From an uncultured Caulobacteraceae bacterium (GTDB lineage: Bacteria > Pseudomonadota > Alphaproteobacteria > Caulobacterales > TH1-2), in contig CALBST010000375.1 in NCBI GenBank assembly GCA_937967425.1, positions 1-55,400 of the forward strand: a stretch of 55,400 nucleotides of DNA, in the 5' to 3' direction. Position 1 is the stretch's first letter, and the number at the start of each line of letters is the position of its first letter. A program made the position numbers and the translations under genes. Shown in pieces: positions 1 to 8,099 of this stretch. A model generated the notes under the pieces. The model was not told the DNA's origin and ran no database searches. It worked only from the letters and a program-made list of their open reading frames with translations.

Positions 1-77
1 TTCCCGGCACATGACGCCTCAGAGGCTGACGCACGAGAAATCGCCATTGCTGCGGCGCGACGCCTGAAGGCACGAAC

Positions 78-860
78 TCACCGAGGTGGCAGGTGCTGAA
101 CAAAAGGATCGACCTCTGCGCCCGGCGTGCCGGCGGTGATGAGTGCGGCCATCTCTCCGGCGATCGGCGCACGCCCCAGCGTTTCGGTCGTCACACCGCA
201 CAGGATCAGCCCGCATAGGCCCCACCACCAGGCCGGGTGAACCCGCCGGTTGCGCAGCCAGTCGGCCGCCATTCCGGCAAGGGGAAAGCCAAGGAGCGCG
301 ATCGCTGGAATCAGACTCATCCATTCGGCGAGCACCGCATCCGGCGTCAGCCGGTTGAACGGCGTGATGACAAGCGCCGCCATGCCGCAGAACATCAGGC
401 GCCGATGCCATTGCGTTTCCTTCCGCATGCGGATCGCGGCGATGGTCAATGCAGCGAAGGCCACAAGCGCCATCAAATTCATCACCATGAAATACGCATA
501 GGTCCAAAATGGCGGCACTGCGGCGTTGCGCATCATCCGGAACAGGATCAGCGCGCCGAGAATGAGCAGCACTGGCATCAACACCGCGCCGACCCATCCC
601 AGCCGCTTGTGCAGATCAACGCGCCCCGTCGTCGCCAATGTCACTTGCAGCATGAAAAACCCGACCCATGCCATGAACGCGACCGCGTGAACATGCACCG
701 GCCAGGGCGCCGCGAAGCTAGAGATGCCGCGCAAATAGAGGGTTAGAAAGCCGGCGATGATCAGGGCGACCATGACGGCGGACGCGATCAGAAAGAAACG
801 CTCATCGCCAGTTGGATCGCGGCGAAAATGTTCTGTTTTCGGTATCGCGTCCGATGTCAT
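78..860 (-). CDS. Polytopic membrane protein, paralogue of the next gene
   Basis: This is a 260-residue protein with about six or seven hydrophobic segments and no soluble domain. Conserved-looking features are a His pair in 'PVHVHAVAF', the loop 'GRVDLHKRLGW' and a later 'WHRRLMF'. The same pattern recurs in the neighbouring gene at 901-1629, so the two are tandem paralogues. I do not recognise a named family. The spaced His residues could serve a redox or ion-binding role, which is inference only. The reading frame is open up to 926, but that would overlap the upstream gene; the ATG at 860 leaves a 40-bp gap and is preferred. The gene is probably co-transcribed with 901-1629. Confidence 0.75.
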   Translation of the reverse strand: MTSDAIPKTEHFRRDPTGDERFFLIASAVMVALIIAGFLTLYLRGISSFAAPWPVHVHAVAFMAWVGFFMLQVTLATTGRVDLHKRLGWVGAVLMPVLLILGALILFRMMRNAAVPPFWTYAYFMVMNLMALVAFAALTIAAIRMRKETQWHRRLMFCGMAALVITPFNRLTPDAVLAEWMSLIPAIALLGFPLAGMAADWLRNRRVHPAWWWGLCGLILCGVTTETLGRAPIAGEMAALITAGTPGAEVDPFVQHLPPR

Positions 861-900
861 AGCGGGGCACCCCGTTAAAGCGTAGTCATCTGCACATTCG

Positions 901-1629
901 TCAATGCGGAAACAAGGCTTTGACAAGCCCTTGCCAAGCCGCCGTCTCGCCGATCGGTCCCATGAGGGTGTTTGTCGCCAAGAGGGTTAGGCCGCCCCAA
1001 AGTGTTGCTGGATGAATCCGGCCTAAGCTGCGCCAGTCCCACCAGAGCATCGGCAGCAACAGCAACTGGGTCGGGTCGAAGGACGGGATGTTCAGCGCCA
1101 CGACAAAGGGAATCCGCGTCGTGCCGGCGCCGACGACCATCATTGTTACGATGACTATCAGCCGTTTGTGGGTAACGGGGTCGCGCCGCCAGAACAGGGC
1201 CAAGCTGGCGACGATGACGAAGTAAGCGAGACTGAGGGCGGGAACCGCGAAAAACGCCGCTGTCGGGGCCCCTGGCGGAAGGGCGTGGAAACCGGATTGC
1301 AGGGCGTGAACAGCCACCAGATGCCCGGTCACTACAATCACCGGCAGGACAATGATGCTCGCCCAGCCAAGCCGCCGATGCAGCGCCACGCGCCCACTTG
1401 ACGCCAAGCCGACCTGCATCGCCAAAAGCGCCATCCAGGCCGAAAAAGCGAGGCCATGCACGATGTAGACCGGCCGCATCGCAAGATCGTCGATATAACT
1501 TGGCTGGGCGGAGAGGATGCCGCGCAGGAAAAAGCTGCCGCCGAACCCCCAGACGACCAGCACGATCATGGCGCCAACCATGGTCAGCCAGAAGCGATGC
1601 TCGGTCATGCCCGAAGTCGTTGCCGTCAT
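901..1629 (-). CDS. Polytopic membrane protein, tandem paralogue
   Basis: The 242-residue product is strongly hydrophobic with about six or seven predicted membrane spans. It shares with the downstream gene the order 'YIVHGLAFSAWMALLAMQ', then 'GRVALHRRLGW', then 'THKRLIV', so the pair arose by tandem duplication. The function is not recognised. It begins at ATG 1629, with a possible internal ATG at 1608. It is the first gene of a probable two-gene leftward operon. The SnoaL-like gene at 1682-2128 lies 52 bp upstream on the same strand and may belong to the same transcript. Confidence 0.75.
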   Translation of the reverse strand: MTATTSGMTEHRFWLTMVGAMIVLVVWGFGGSFFLRGILSAQPSYIDDLAMRPVYIVHGLAFSAWMALLAMQVGLASSGRVALHRRLGWASIIVLPVIVVTGHLVAVHALQSGFHALPPGAPTAAFFAVPALSLAYFVIVASLALFWRRDPVTHKRLIVIVTMMVVGAGTTRIPFVVALNIPSFDPTQLLLLPMLWWDWRSLGRIHPATLWGGLTLLATNTLMGPIGETAAWQGLVKALFPH

Positions 1630-1681
1630 CGCAGTTTGTTCCCCGCCGTGGTTACCCTTGGTTGTTTGCCCTCAAGCACAG

Positions 1682-2128
1682 TCAGCCCCACGTCGACAGA
1701 GATCCGCGCGCGGGCGCGCCGCCCGCACCCGCATCCTGCTCTGGTGACTTGAGAATCTCCCAGGTGTTCCACTCCTCATGGATTTTTCCGCCGCGGATGA
1801 TGGCAAGGTTGATGCCGAGCATCGTCACAGCTTCGCCCGTCTCGCGCATGCGGACATGCGCGGTCATCCGGGTCGCGACTTTGTCGCCATCGACGAACTG
1901 ATCTTCGATCACGAAGGCGTCTTGGCCGTAATCGAAGATTGCGTGGAAATTGATGATGCTGTTTCGGAATTCGGCTAGGTCGCGTGTGCCCGCAGCGGTG
2001 TGCCCGACATAATCGGTCGCGCAATACGCCTCCAGTGCATCCACATCGCCGGTGGCGTAGAGCGCCACAAGGTGGCGGAATACTGCCTTCTTCGCGTCCG
2101 GCGAGTCACTTAAGTCGGCGTTCGTCAT
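1682..2128 (-). CDS. SnoaL-like / NTF2-fold protein
   Basis: The 148-residue protein has the pattern of SnoaL-like ester cyclases: a helical start ('LYATGDVDALEAYCATDYVGH'), then 'FHAIFDYGQDAFVIEDQFVDG' and 'VATRMTAHVRMRETGE'. This family has a cone-shaped alpha+beta barrel that binds small hydrophobic ligands. Many genomic members are not true polyketide cyclases, so the substrate is unknown. The last 20 or so residues (Gly/Ala rich, ending 'LSTWG') look like a non-conserved tail. The start is the ATG at 2128. It lies upstream of the two paralogous membrane genes and could be co-transcribed with them. Confidence 0.75.
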   Translation of the reverse strand: MTNADLSDSPDAKKAVFRHLVALYATGDVDALEAYCATDYVGHTAAGTRDLAEFRNSIINFHAIFDYGQDAFVIEDQFVDGDKVATRMTAHVRMRETGEAVTMLGINLAIIRGGKIHEEWNTWEILKSPEQDAGAGGAPARGSLSTWG

Positions 2129-2345
2129 GGCTTTGGCCTTCCCAGCTGGCTTTCCGCAGGATGTCTATGGTCGACGACGGGTCAAGAGCCAGACATACAG
2201 CGAAGGGGCGGCGGTTTAGGGCCAGCGTGCGTCATAGCGACAAATTCAGTGAGCGGCCTACTCTCTCGATTGCGGTCAATCGCTTAGCGCGTGCAGCAAC
2301 AGCGAGATCTCGCCGAAATCCGCCGTTTGCGTTCTAGCGCCAAAA

Positions 2346-2807
2346 TTATGATTTATCGCTCCCGTCCTTCTTGGCCCCGTTGAAGTTTTTGGGAAGTCGC
2401 CGCTCTGCCGGTTGCCCGGGCGAGAACTGAAGCGTCAGCCCGCCAAGCAGCAGTAACGTCGCAAACGCCATCACAAGCGCCGCCGGGTTGGCGCCGCCGA
2501 CCTCCGCGGTTGCGCTGGCGGTACCCGACATCGACCCGCCATAAAGATCGGCCGCAGCGTAAGCCACAAGGAAACTCCCGGTCACCGCCATCAATATCAC
2601 CGCGGCGAGCCGCGCCATCCCGCCGCGCCACGCGAGATGAAGGCACACGAGCGCGATCCCGGCGTTCGACAACAGCTGCCAGGCCTCATGCAGCCGCGCA
2701 TGCCCCGGCCACGCCGGATTGAAAAGATGCGTCGCGTTCGCCTCTAGCATGGGAACGGCGATCGCCAGGATCAAGCAAACGAACGAGATCGCGATCTTCA
2801 AAAACAT
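2346..2807 (-). CDS. Small membrane protein divergent from TetR regulator
   Basis: The 153-residue product has a hydrophobic N-terminus and three further hydrophobic segments, so about four membrane spans, followed by a polar, Lys-rich C-terminal tail. I do not recognise the family. Its start at 2807 lies 66 bp from the TetR start at 2874. A long inverted repeat fills that gap (2820-2864), which makes this gene a likely target of the regulator. It might encode a transport or integral-membrane function controlled by a ligand of the TetR protein; that is inference from position. Confidence 0.65.
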   Translation of the reverse strand: MFLKIAISFVCLILAIAVPMLEANATHLFNPAWPGHARLHEAWQLLSNAGIALVCLHLAWRGGMARLAAVILMAVTGSFLVAYAAADLYGGSMSGTASATAEVGGANPAALVMAFATLLLLGGLTLQFSPGQPAERRLPKNFNGAKKDGSDKS

Positions 2808-2819
2808 GCGGGCGCCTCA

Positions 2820-2864
2820 ATGTTGACAGCGCCAATATCGTCGTTAAATTGGCGGCGTCAATAT
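2820..2864. promoter_or_regulatory. Candidate TetR operator: 17-bp imperfect inverted repeat
   Basis: Left arm ATGTTGACAGCGCCAAT (2820-2836) and right arm ATTGGCGGCGTCAATAT (2848-2864) match as an inverted repeat at 14 of 17 positions. Each arm carries a TTGAC hexamer that could act as a -35 element for the outward gene. The site sits between the divergent starts 2807 and 2874, where an autoregulating TetR protein would bind. Direct sequence observation; binding is inference. Confidence 0.6.
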
Positions 2865-2873
2865 TCACCGACA

Positions 2874-3482
2874 ATGCCGAAGCCCGCCCGCGCAACCTTC
2901 CACCACGGCGCCCTCCGCGATGCGCTGCTGAAACAAGCCGCCGCTCTTCTCGACAAGGAGGGGGTAGACGCCGTCACCATTCGCGCGGTCGCCCGCAACG
3001 TGGGCGTTTCACACGCTGCCCCCGTTAACCACTTCGCAACACGCGGTGCCCTCATGACCGCGCTCGCCACCAGCTTCTTCCGAGACCTCAGCCGCGCGAT
3101 CGAAGCAAAAATCCGCAAAGCCCGCCGCCGGCCGCGCGAACGCATCCGCGCCTTCGCCGAGGCGCTGCTCGAATTCGGCCTGCGCCACCCGCACCGCTAC
3201 AGATTGCTCTGGCGCCGCGACGTGCTGGACGACGACACAGACCTGCAATTAGCGATGGATGCGATCTACGACCGCCTGATCGCGGAAATCTCTGGCGCCG
3301 GACCGATGTCGGGCAAGAGCCCGCACACGATCGCAATCGCCATGTGGTCGCTCGTGCATGGCTATGTGTCGCTGCGCCTAGACGGCATGTTCGAGAGCCG
3401 CCGCGACGAAGCAACCGGCCAGTCGCGCTTCGACGCCATGCTCGATCTCGTCACGGGCTATCAAGGCTCGGCGCCCGCATGA
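2874..3482 (+). CDS. TetR/AcrR family transcriptional regulator
   Basis: The 202-residue protein has the standard N-terminal TetR helix-turn-helix: 'DALLKQAAALLDKEGVDAV' followed by 'TIRAVARNVGVSHAAP', 'VNHFATRGALMTALA'. The helical C-terminal half, with 'FGLRHPHRYRLLW' and 'IAMWSLVHGYVSLRLDG', resembles the ligand domain of the WHG subgroup. The ATG at 2874 was preferred over 2820 because the longer form would read through the inverted repeat. Its stop overlaps the start of cytochrome b561 (ATGA, 3479-3482), so translation is coupled. It probably represses the divergent membrane gene and its own operon. Confidence 0.88.
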   Translation: MPKPARATFHHGALRDALLKQAAALLDKEGVDAVTIRAVARNVGVSHAAPVNHFATRGALMTALATSFFRDLSRAIEAKIRKARRRPRERIRAFAEALLEFGLRHPHRYRLLWRRDVLDDDTDLQLAMDAIYDRLIAEISGAGPMSGKSPHTIAIAMWSLVHGYVSLRLDGMFESRRDEATGQSRFDAMLDLVTGYQGSAPA

Positions 3483-4006
3483 CCAGATACAACGGTCTCG
3501 CGCGCACGCTGCACTGGATTGTCGCGCCGCTGGTCTTTCTCCAGATCGCGACCGGCTGGCTTGCTGCGTGGGAGCGTAACCATCAAGAGAGCGCGGATAT
3601 CTTGGCTATTCACTACCACGCCGGCATCTCGATTGGCGCACTGATGGTCGTGCGCAGTTTGTGGAGCCTCGCGGCTCCCTCTCCGTCACTCCTTCACGAG
3701 CCGCGCATGCGCCGGCTCGCTGCGACTTGGACGCACGGCCTGCTCTACGCGCTTCTCATCACCATGCCGTTCAGCGGATATGTGATTTGGGTCTGGATGG
3801 ACGCGCCGATGTCGCTGTTCGGCGTTGTCGAACTTCCCGAGCTGTTCGCGCCGCCGCCTCATGACGAGACCGGCCGAGCCGTTGCTTGGTACATTCACTC
3901 ATACAGTTCGTACCTGCTGATGGGACTTCTAGCGCTGCATATTGCAGCTGCGCTGTATCACGAGTTCATATTGCGCGACCGTCTAGTCCGGGACCGGATG
4001 TTGTGA
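3479..4006 (+). CDS. Cytochrome b561 family protein
   Basis: The 175-residue protein has four predicted membrane helices with His residues placed as in bacterial cytochrome b561 (CybB-like). These are His12 in 'RTLHWIVAPLVF', the pair in 'LAIHYHAGISIG', and the His residues of the last helix 'LLALHIAAALYHEF'. Such proteins bind two b-type haems and pass electrons between the quinone pool and a periplasmic or membrane acceptor. The start overlaps the TetR stop by four bases. The next gene encodes an exported ring-cleaving dioxygenase, so the pair may work on an extracytoplasmic aromatic or redox substrate (inference). Confidence 0.88.
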   Translation: MTRYNGLARTLHWIVAPLVFLQIATGWLAAWERNHQESADILAIHYHAGISIGALMVVRSLWSLAAPSPSLLHEPRMRRLAATWTHGLLYALLITMPFSGYVIWVWMDAPMSLFGVVELPELFAPPPHDETGRAVAWYIHSYSSYLLMGLLALHIAAALYHEFILRDRLVRDRML

Positions 4007-4026
4007 AAAGCGGGAGCAGAGTAACG

Positions 4027-4662
4027 TTGGTCGCTAATCGTCGAACTTTTTTGGGCTTTCTCGGTGCAGCGTCGATCACGCCTGCGTGCGTCGGTCCATA
4101 TCCGCGTCGCGATCTGTACAATTGCGAGGGCTGCGAAGCAGTTCACGAGCGGCCGCGCGCCACACTCGGCGCAACCGCCCAACTCGCCGGGCCTGGCGAT
4201 GACGGCGATCGGATCATCCTCACGGGAACGGTGCGCGACGCCAACACCCGACGCCCCGCCAACGACATCGTCATCTACGTCCATCACACGAACGACAAGG
4301 GCCTGTATGCTGACGGCGACAATGGCGCGCTCGGCGTTCTGCACGGAAAATACAGGGGTTGGGCGCGCACGGGGCCTGACGGGGTCTACACCTTCAACAC
4401 GATCAAGCCCGGCGTCTATCCCGAGCGCACCATGCCCGCGCATATCCATATGATGATCGGCGAGCCCGGGCGACGCCCCTACTACATCGACGATGTCGTG
4501 TTCGACGGCGAGTTTCTGGTCAACGATCGCTATCGCTCCCGCCAAGAGTCGCGCGGCGGCTCGGGCATAGTCCGCCTATCAAGGACGACCGACGGCGTAT
4601 GGCTCGCGCGCCGCGACATCGTACTCGAACTTCATCCTGCGAGCGTCGTGCGGGAGTTGTGA
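4027..4662 (+). CDS. Exported intradiol ring-cleavage dioxygenase-like protein
   Basis: The 211-residue product carries the core of the protocatechuate/catechol intradiol dioxygenases. A Tyr in 'KGLYADGD' is followed by 'RTGPDGVYTFNTIKPGVYP' and 'AHIHMMI'. That supplies the usual two Tyr and two His ligands of non-haem Fe(III). The N-terminus 'NRRTFLGFLGAASITPAC' is a twin-arginine signal followed by a possible lipobox Cys, so export and perhaps lipidation are likely. I chose the TTG at 4027, preceded by GGGAG (4012-4016). A GTG at 4003 overlapping the cytochrome stop is an alternative. Extracytoplasmic members are known, but substrates are mostly undefined. Confidence 0.82.
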   Translation: MVANRRTFLGFLGAASITPACVGPYPRRDLYNCEGCEAVHERPRATLGATAQLAGPGDDGDRIILTGTVRDANTRRPANDIVIYVHHTNDKGLYADGDNGALGVLHGKYRGWARTGPDGVYTFNTIKPGVYPERTMPAHIHMMIGEPGRRPYYIDDVVFDGEFLVNDRYRSRQESRGGSGIVRLSRTTDGVWLARRDIVLELHPASVVREL

Positions 4663-4663
4663 G

Positions 4664-5194
4664 ATGGAACTCAAGGAGGCGCAGGAAGAAGTTCGTCGCG
4701 GCTTCATCGGTGGCGGCCCCGGCGTCATAGTTTCCGGGCTCATTTGGTCGGCGGCGGCCCTTGCCGAGGCGGAGCGCGGCGTCGCCTTTGGCTTCGCCGT
4801 GCTGTTTGTTGGCGGCATGCTGATCTATCCGGCCTCTTTGCTGGTCGCACGTTTCGTCTTCCGCCGCGTCGCACCGCAGCGCGGCAATGGTTTGACGCCG
4901 ATCGCGCTTGAAAGCACTCTTGCGATGATAGGCGGCCTCTTCGCCGCTTTTCTGTTTTTGCCGCATGAACCGGCTTTGGTGTTGCCTCTGGCCGCACTCG
5001 CAGTTGGCGCGCACTATTTCGTTTTTCGGACCCTCTATGGCGAGGTGCTTTTCCTTGTCCTTGGGATGGTCATTAGCGTGCTCGCACTCAACGCCACCTT
5101 TGAGTGGGTCGCTGTTCCCGTTAGTCTTGCTTGGTGTGTCGCGGTCGTGGAGATTTTGTTCGGCGCCATCCTAACGGCGCGCAATCGCGTGTAG
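4664..5194 (+). CDS. Multi-span membrane protein (DUF7010-like)
   Basis: The 176-residue protein starts with a short acidic helix 'ELKEAQEEVRRGFIGGGPG' and then has five or six hydrophobic segments. The opening pattern, a charged helix followed by 'GGGPGVIVSGLIW', resembles the uncharacterised DUF7010 membrane family, recognised here with moderate certainty. It begins one base after the stop of the dioxygenase gene, so it is the last gene of the TetR-b561-dioxygenase operon. No function can be given. Confidence 0.72.
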   Translation: MELKEAQEEVRRGFIGGGPGVIVSGLIWSAAALAEAERGVAFGFAVLFVGGMLIYPASLLVARFVFRRVAPQRGNGLTPIALESTLAMIGGLFAAFLFLPHEPALVLPLAALAVGAHYFVFRTLYGEVLFLVLGMVISVLALNATFEWVAVPVSLAWCVAVVEILFGAILTARNRV

Positions 5195-5938
5195 GGGAGC
5201 CGACGTCACGGAGGCAATGTCGGTGGGGTTGCCGGCGCTCCCCGCTGAAGCGCTCACGGGATTCGGGATCCGGGTTTATCTGGCGTCAGAGTGATGCCAG
5301 CGAATGTCGCGAATGGGCCAATCCTAGCCCGTCCGGCAAATCATTACGAACGACCGCAAAGCGAGCGCTAACCGCCGTGTGATCCAAGGACCTCAGCTCT
5401 CCGATGCTGACAGCGGAGATGTCGCCGGAGTTTAAACCGCACTTCAAGAGGCGGAGGCACGGGGTCTCTTCAGGAAGAAGCTTCGGCATTTGGATTGGCC
5501 AGTGGTCGGCTCGGGTTGGGCGTCGCCCGCGCTTGGCGCGGGCCGCGCTCTTGTGCGTTCCGCATCGAGCCTGCGCGCCAAAGCGCGCGTCTCGCCCCTC
5601 TCGGGCGGCGATCGCTGACGCGACGTCTGCTCGAAGACACTGGCGCCAGCGCGACCAGCAGCCGCGTCGTTCCGCACTATCTCGACTTATTCCGCGTTAT
5701 GCGCGCGTGGACCCGAAGGCGCGATCGGCGTTTCAGCCACCGCAAGCGCACGAACGCTGCGCCCCAACGCCACCCCCGCGATCGAAATCGCATCGCATGC
5801 GGTCGGGCGCGCGCAAGCCAAGCTGCGCCGCCTGCGGCGGCCTTGCGCACGCCCTCTTCCCGCATGCGCCCAGCAAGACCGTCGCGGGGGTTGGCTCCGC
5901 TGGCAGCGCCGCCGGCGCTTTCTCCGGCGCTCGGAGAA
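5195..5938. other. Gene-poor stretch with one divergent copy of a dispersed repeat
   Basis: I see no convincing gene here. The open frames are GC-driven and lack protein-like composition. The stretch at about 5508-5622 ('TTGGCGCGGGCCGCGCTC', then 'GCGCGCGTCTCGCCCCTCTC', 'GGCGATCGCTGACGC') resembles the repeats at 10868-11010 and 11735-11873. The region ends at a broken HNH gene. Confidence 0.5.
5508..5622 (+). repeat. Dispersed GC-rich repeat, copy A (divergent)
   Basis: This stretch shares the order GGCGC-GGGCCGCGCTC, a spacer, GCGCGCGTCTC, CCTCTCGGGC and GATCGCTG-CGC with two better-matched copies near 10.9 and 11.8 kb. It is the most degraded of the three and the boundaries are approximate. 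All copies lie in intergenic DNA. Confidence 0.45.
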
Positions 5939-5944
5939 ATGCCG

Positions 5945-6250
5945 ATGCAACGGCTTTATCTCACCCAACGCGAATACGACCGGCTGCTGAAAAAACAACA
6001 CGGCATGTGCTGCGTGCCGTGGTGCGAGAACAGCGAAGATCTCATCGCCGAACACTCAACACCGAACGCGATCTTCCCAGGCAAACCCGATCAGCTGATG
6101 TGCAAGCCCTGACACAAGATCAAGACGCTACGGGACGTGAAGGCTATCGCTAAGACCAAGCGCCTGAACGGGACGGTTATGAGCCAATACCAACGGCGCA
6201 AGAAGTTTGGCTCAAGGCTCAGAGGCCGGGGCTTCGACAAGCATCGATGA
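5945..6250 (+). pseudogene. HNH endonuclease-like gene broken by one nonsense codon
   Basis: The frame from ATG 5945 (GGAG eight bases upstream) encodes a small HNH-type zinc nuclease. It shows 'MCCVPWCENSEDLIAEHST' followed by 'QLMCKP', TGA at 6110, then 'HKIKTLRDVKAIAKTKRLNG' and a basic tail to 6250. Reading the TGA as TGC restores 'CKPCHKIKT', the second Cys pair and His of this phage/mobile HNH family. The duplicate at 8323 has TGC at exactly this place, so a single C-to-A change explains the stop. The intact product would be 101 residues. It now probably yields a 55-residue fragment. Confidence 0.75.
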
Positions 6251-6272
6251 GCTGCCGGCTTTGGCGGTGTCG
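6105..6272 (+). repeat. Direct repeat, copy 1 (HNH 3' end)
   Basis: About 168 bases from 'AGCCCTG' through the HNH stop and into 'GATGAGCTGC.GGCTTTGGCGG' recur at 8323-8490 in the same orientation with only scattered differences. The two copies bracket the leftward AbiE-like gene pair. Confidence 0.8.
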
Positions 6273-6331
6273 GTCATCCATGGAGGCGCCATGTGTCCGG
6301 CTCCGGCGCTTTTTGGGCTTAGCGCCGGGCT

Positions 6332-7078
6332 TCAACGTGTGCCGTAAGCGGTGCGCAAACGGGCGATCGCCACATCTTTTTCGACGCCGAACGTATCGAG
6401 TGCATCGGCGCCGGCCGCCAGGTCAAGAAATTGGGCGAGATCTTCCGACACCGCATCCGGCACCTCGATTCTGGCGTTCGCGGGCAGCAACTGCGCCAGA
6501 CGGAAAACGTCGGAGCGGTGCTTGGCGATGTCCTGAGCCTTGACCTTTTCGTCCCCGGCTTCGTGACGCGCCTTAAGATCGATATGCGCACGCGCCTTGA
6601 ACGGTATAAGCGCTTTCTCGTCAAGGACGCGGACACCGTCCACGATCCGGTTCTGCGTTTGCAGGAGCTTGTAGTAATTGTCTTCAAGGATGATCGCCGA
6701 CAAACTTAGAATATCGTCCGCATCGGGAACTGGCGTCAGCACCGCCCCCTCCGGCAGCGCCACACCCTCCGGCCTGCGTGAGAATATCTCAAGCATCTTT
6801 GGATAGCCGTCCGTGCCCGGCTTGTGGAAGCGATAGAATTCACGCACGCCGCTTGAGCGCTCGCGGGCGGAATATCCGCCATCCTCGATGAACCGCCACA
6901 ACAATTCGTAGAAGGCCGGACTAATCGCTTCGATGCAAAGAACGATGTCGATGTCCTTGGTCGCGCGAGGATCGAAGCCGGCGTCGGTCAGCACCAGATG
7001 CGCGGCGGCCCCGCCGATCAATACATATTGCTCTTGTGCAGTCGCAAAGTGAGTCTGAAATTTATCAAGCCCCTTCAC
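6332..7078 (-). CDS. Nucleotidyltransferase-fold protein, AbiEii-like toxin candidate
   Basis: The 248-residue protein has the start of a minimal nucleotidyltransferase fold: 'YVLIGGAAAHLVLTDAG' then 'RATKDIDIVL', giving the GG and D-x-D signatures that bind NTP and metal. This resembles the AbiEii/DUF1814-type toxins and related nucleotidyltransferases. It follows an HTH-containing partner with which it overlaps by 14 bases. I chose GTG 7078 because AAGGAG lies six bases upstream; the frame stays open to a TTG at 7093. The arrangement (regulator/antitoxin first, nucleotidyltransferase second) suits a type IV-like toxin-antitoxin or abortive infection module. Toxicity is inferred. Confidence 0.75.
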   Translation of the reverse strand: MKGLDKFQTHFATAQEQYVLIGGAAAHLVLTDAGFDPRATKDIDIVLCIEAISPAFYELLWRFIEDGGYSARERSSGVREFYRFHKPGTDGYPKMLEIFSRRPEGVALPEGAVLTPVPDADDILSLSAIILEDNYYKLLQTQNRIVDGVRVLDEKALIPFKARAHIDLKARHEAGDEKVKAQDIAKHRSDVFRLAQLLPANARIEVPDAVSEDLAQFLDLAAGADALDTFGVEKDVAIARLRTAYGTR

Positions 7079-8087
7079 GCAACGCTCCTTCAATTAGTTC
7101 ATCGAGCGCCAGCTTCACCCGTTCATCCTCGTTCTCCCTCAGGCTCAGATAGAGAGAGAAGCGATCGATATAGCCATCGGCGCCAAGCCCTTCGGGGTCG
7201 TAGGACCAGGTCTCAACGATCACACCGCTTTCATCCCAAGCATCCACCGGCTCGCCGAAATGTTTTTCAAGACGCAGCCACGCGCTTGCCGCGAGCGCCA
7301 CCGTAGGCGTCCGCGGCTCGCTCAGCATGGTAAAGTGGGCGAGCGCGCTTTCACCGGCCGCCAAACCCGGGCCGTGATCGTGCAGTCGGCGCAGACGCCG
7401 GCGCTTGCGTACGGGATTGCGGAGCAGAGGCAGAGCATCACGCCACAATTTCGTCTTGTGCGAGCCGAACGCGAGCTGGCGCTGCTTGCCGACCTCTTCG
7501 ATTTCCGCGAGACCGGCAGCGCTCAAATCATCCATGGCTCGGCTTAACGTCATCACACTGTACTTCATGCGCCGCGCCAGCACTGAAGCCGACACGCCCT
7601 CAACCTCCATTCCCAAGAGCGCTGCAAGCACGATCTTCTGCGCGGCCGGTGAGATGCGTTCGAGCTTTGCCTGCTCACGCGGCGCGCGGAAATTGTCTCT
7701 CAGGTCCACAAACAGGCCAGGCAGAAAGAGCTGACTTTTCGGCACCAGGAAAGGCGTGCGTTGATCCAAGAGACGCTTGCGGTTGAATCCACTCACCGCG
7801 TCGGCGAGAAAGACCACCGGCATCGGCGAACGCTTATCGGCCTCCCTCCACAAACGTGCGACATTGGCGGGCGTCATCTGGCGCTTTGGCGATTGCGCCA
7901 TGAAGAGAAGGTCGGTGTCCAAGAGCCTGCCCTCGACGAACTCGAACTGGTCGGTGAGAAAGCGAGGGAAGTTCTCCATGTCGCGGCGGCGAGCGAGGTT
8001 GAGGCGCACGCCCAACAGGTCGAGCACATAAGCCTCGGCCTTTTCGGCGAGGCACTTGAGCCAGAGGGGGGCGTCGACGTCTAACAT
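7065..8087 (-). CDS. HTH-domain protein, AbiEi-like antitoxin candidate
   Basis: This 340-residue protein has a central winged-helix stretch, 'AAQKIVLAALLGMEVEGVSA' then 'VLARRMKYSVMTLSRAMDDL' and 'SAAGLAEIEEVGK'. The N-terminal part may hold a restriction-like alpha/beta fold and the C-terminal part is undefined. Paired with a nucleotidyltransferase, such proteins are annotated as MarR-like or AbiEi-family antitoxins that also repress their own operon. A near-perfect dyad at 8100-8116, immediately upstream of the start codon, is a good operator candidate. The whole module lies between two copies of an HNH 3'-end repeat, pointing to recent acquisition or rearrangement. Confidence 0.72.
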   Translation of the reverse strand: MLDVDAPLWLKCLAEKAEAYVLDLLGVRLNLARRRDMENFPRFLTDQFEFVEGRLLDTDLLFMAQSPKRQMTPANVARLWREADKRSPMPVVFLADAVSGFNRKRLLDQRTPFLVPKSQLFLPGLFVDLRDNFRAPREQAKLERISPAAQKIVLAALLGMEVEGVSASVLARRMKYSVMTLSRAMDDLSAAGLAEIEEVGKQRQLAFGSHKTKLWRDALPLLRNPVRKRRRLRRLHDHGPGLAAGESALAHFTMLSEPRTPTVALAASAWLRLEKHFGEPVDAWDESGVIVETWSYDPEGLGADGYIDRFSLYLSLRENEDERVKLALDELIEGALREGA

Positions 8088-8099
8088 TGCACTGCTCGA

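Noticed and set aside
1398..1901. Plus-strand frame opposite the membrane genes
   Set aside because: It is antisense to two well-supported minus-strand genes.
5404..6153. Long open frames on the plus strand before the HNH fragment
   Set aside because: Arg/Ala/Pro-rich GC-driven frames; the only protein-like part is the HNH frame from 5945.
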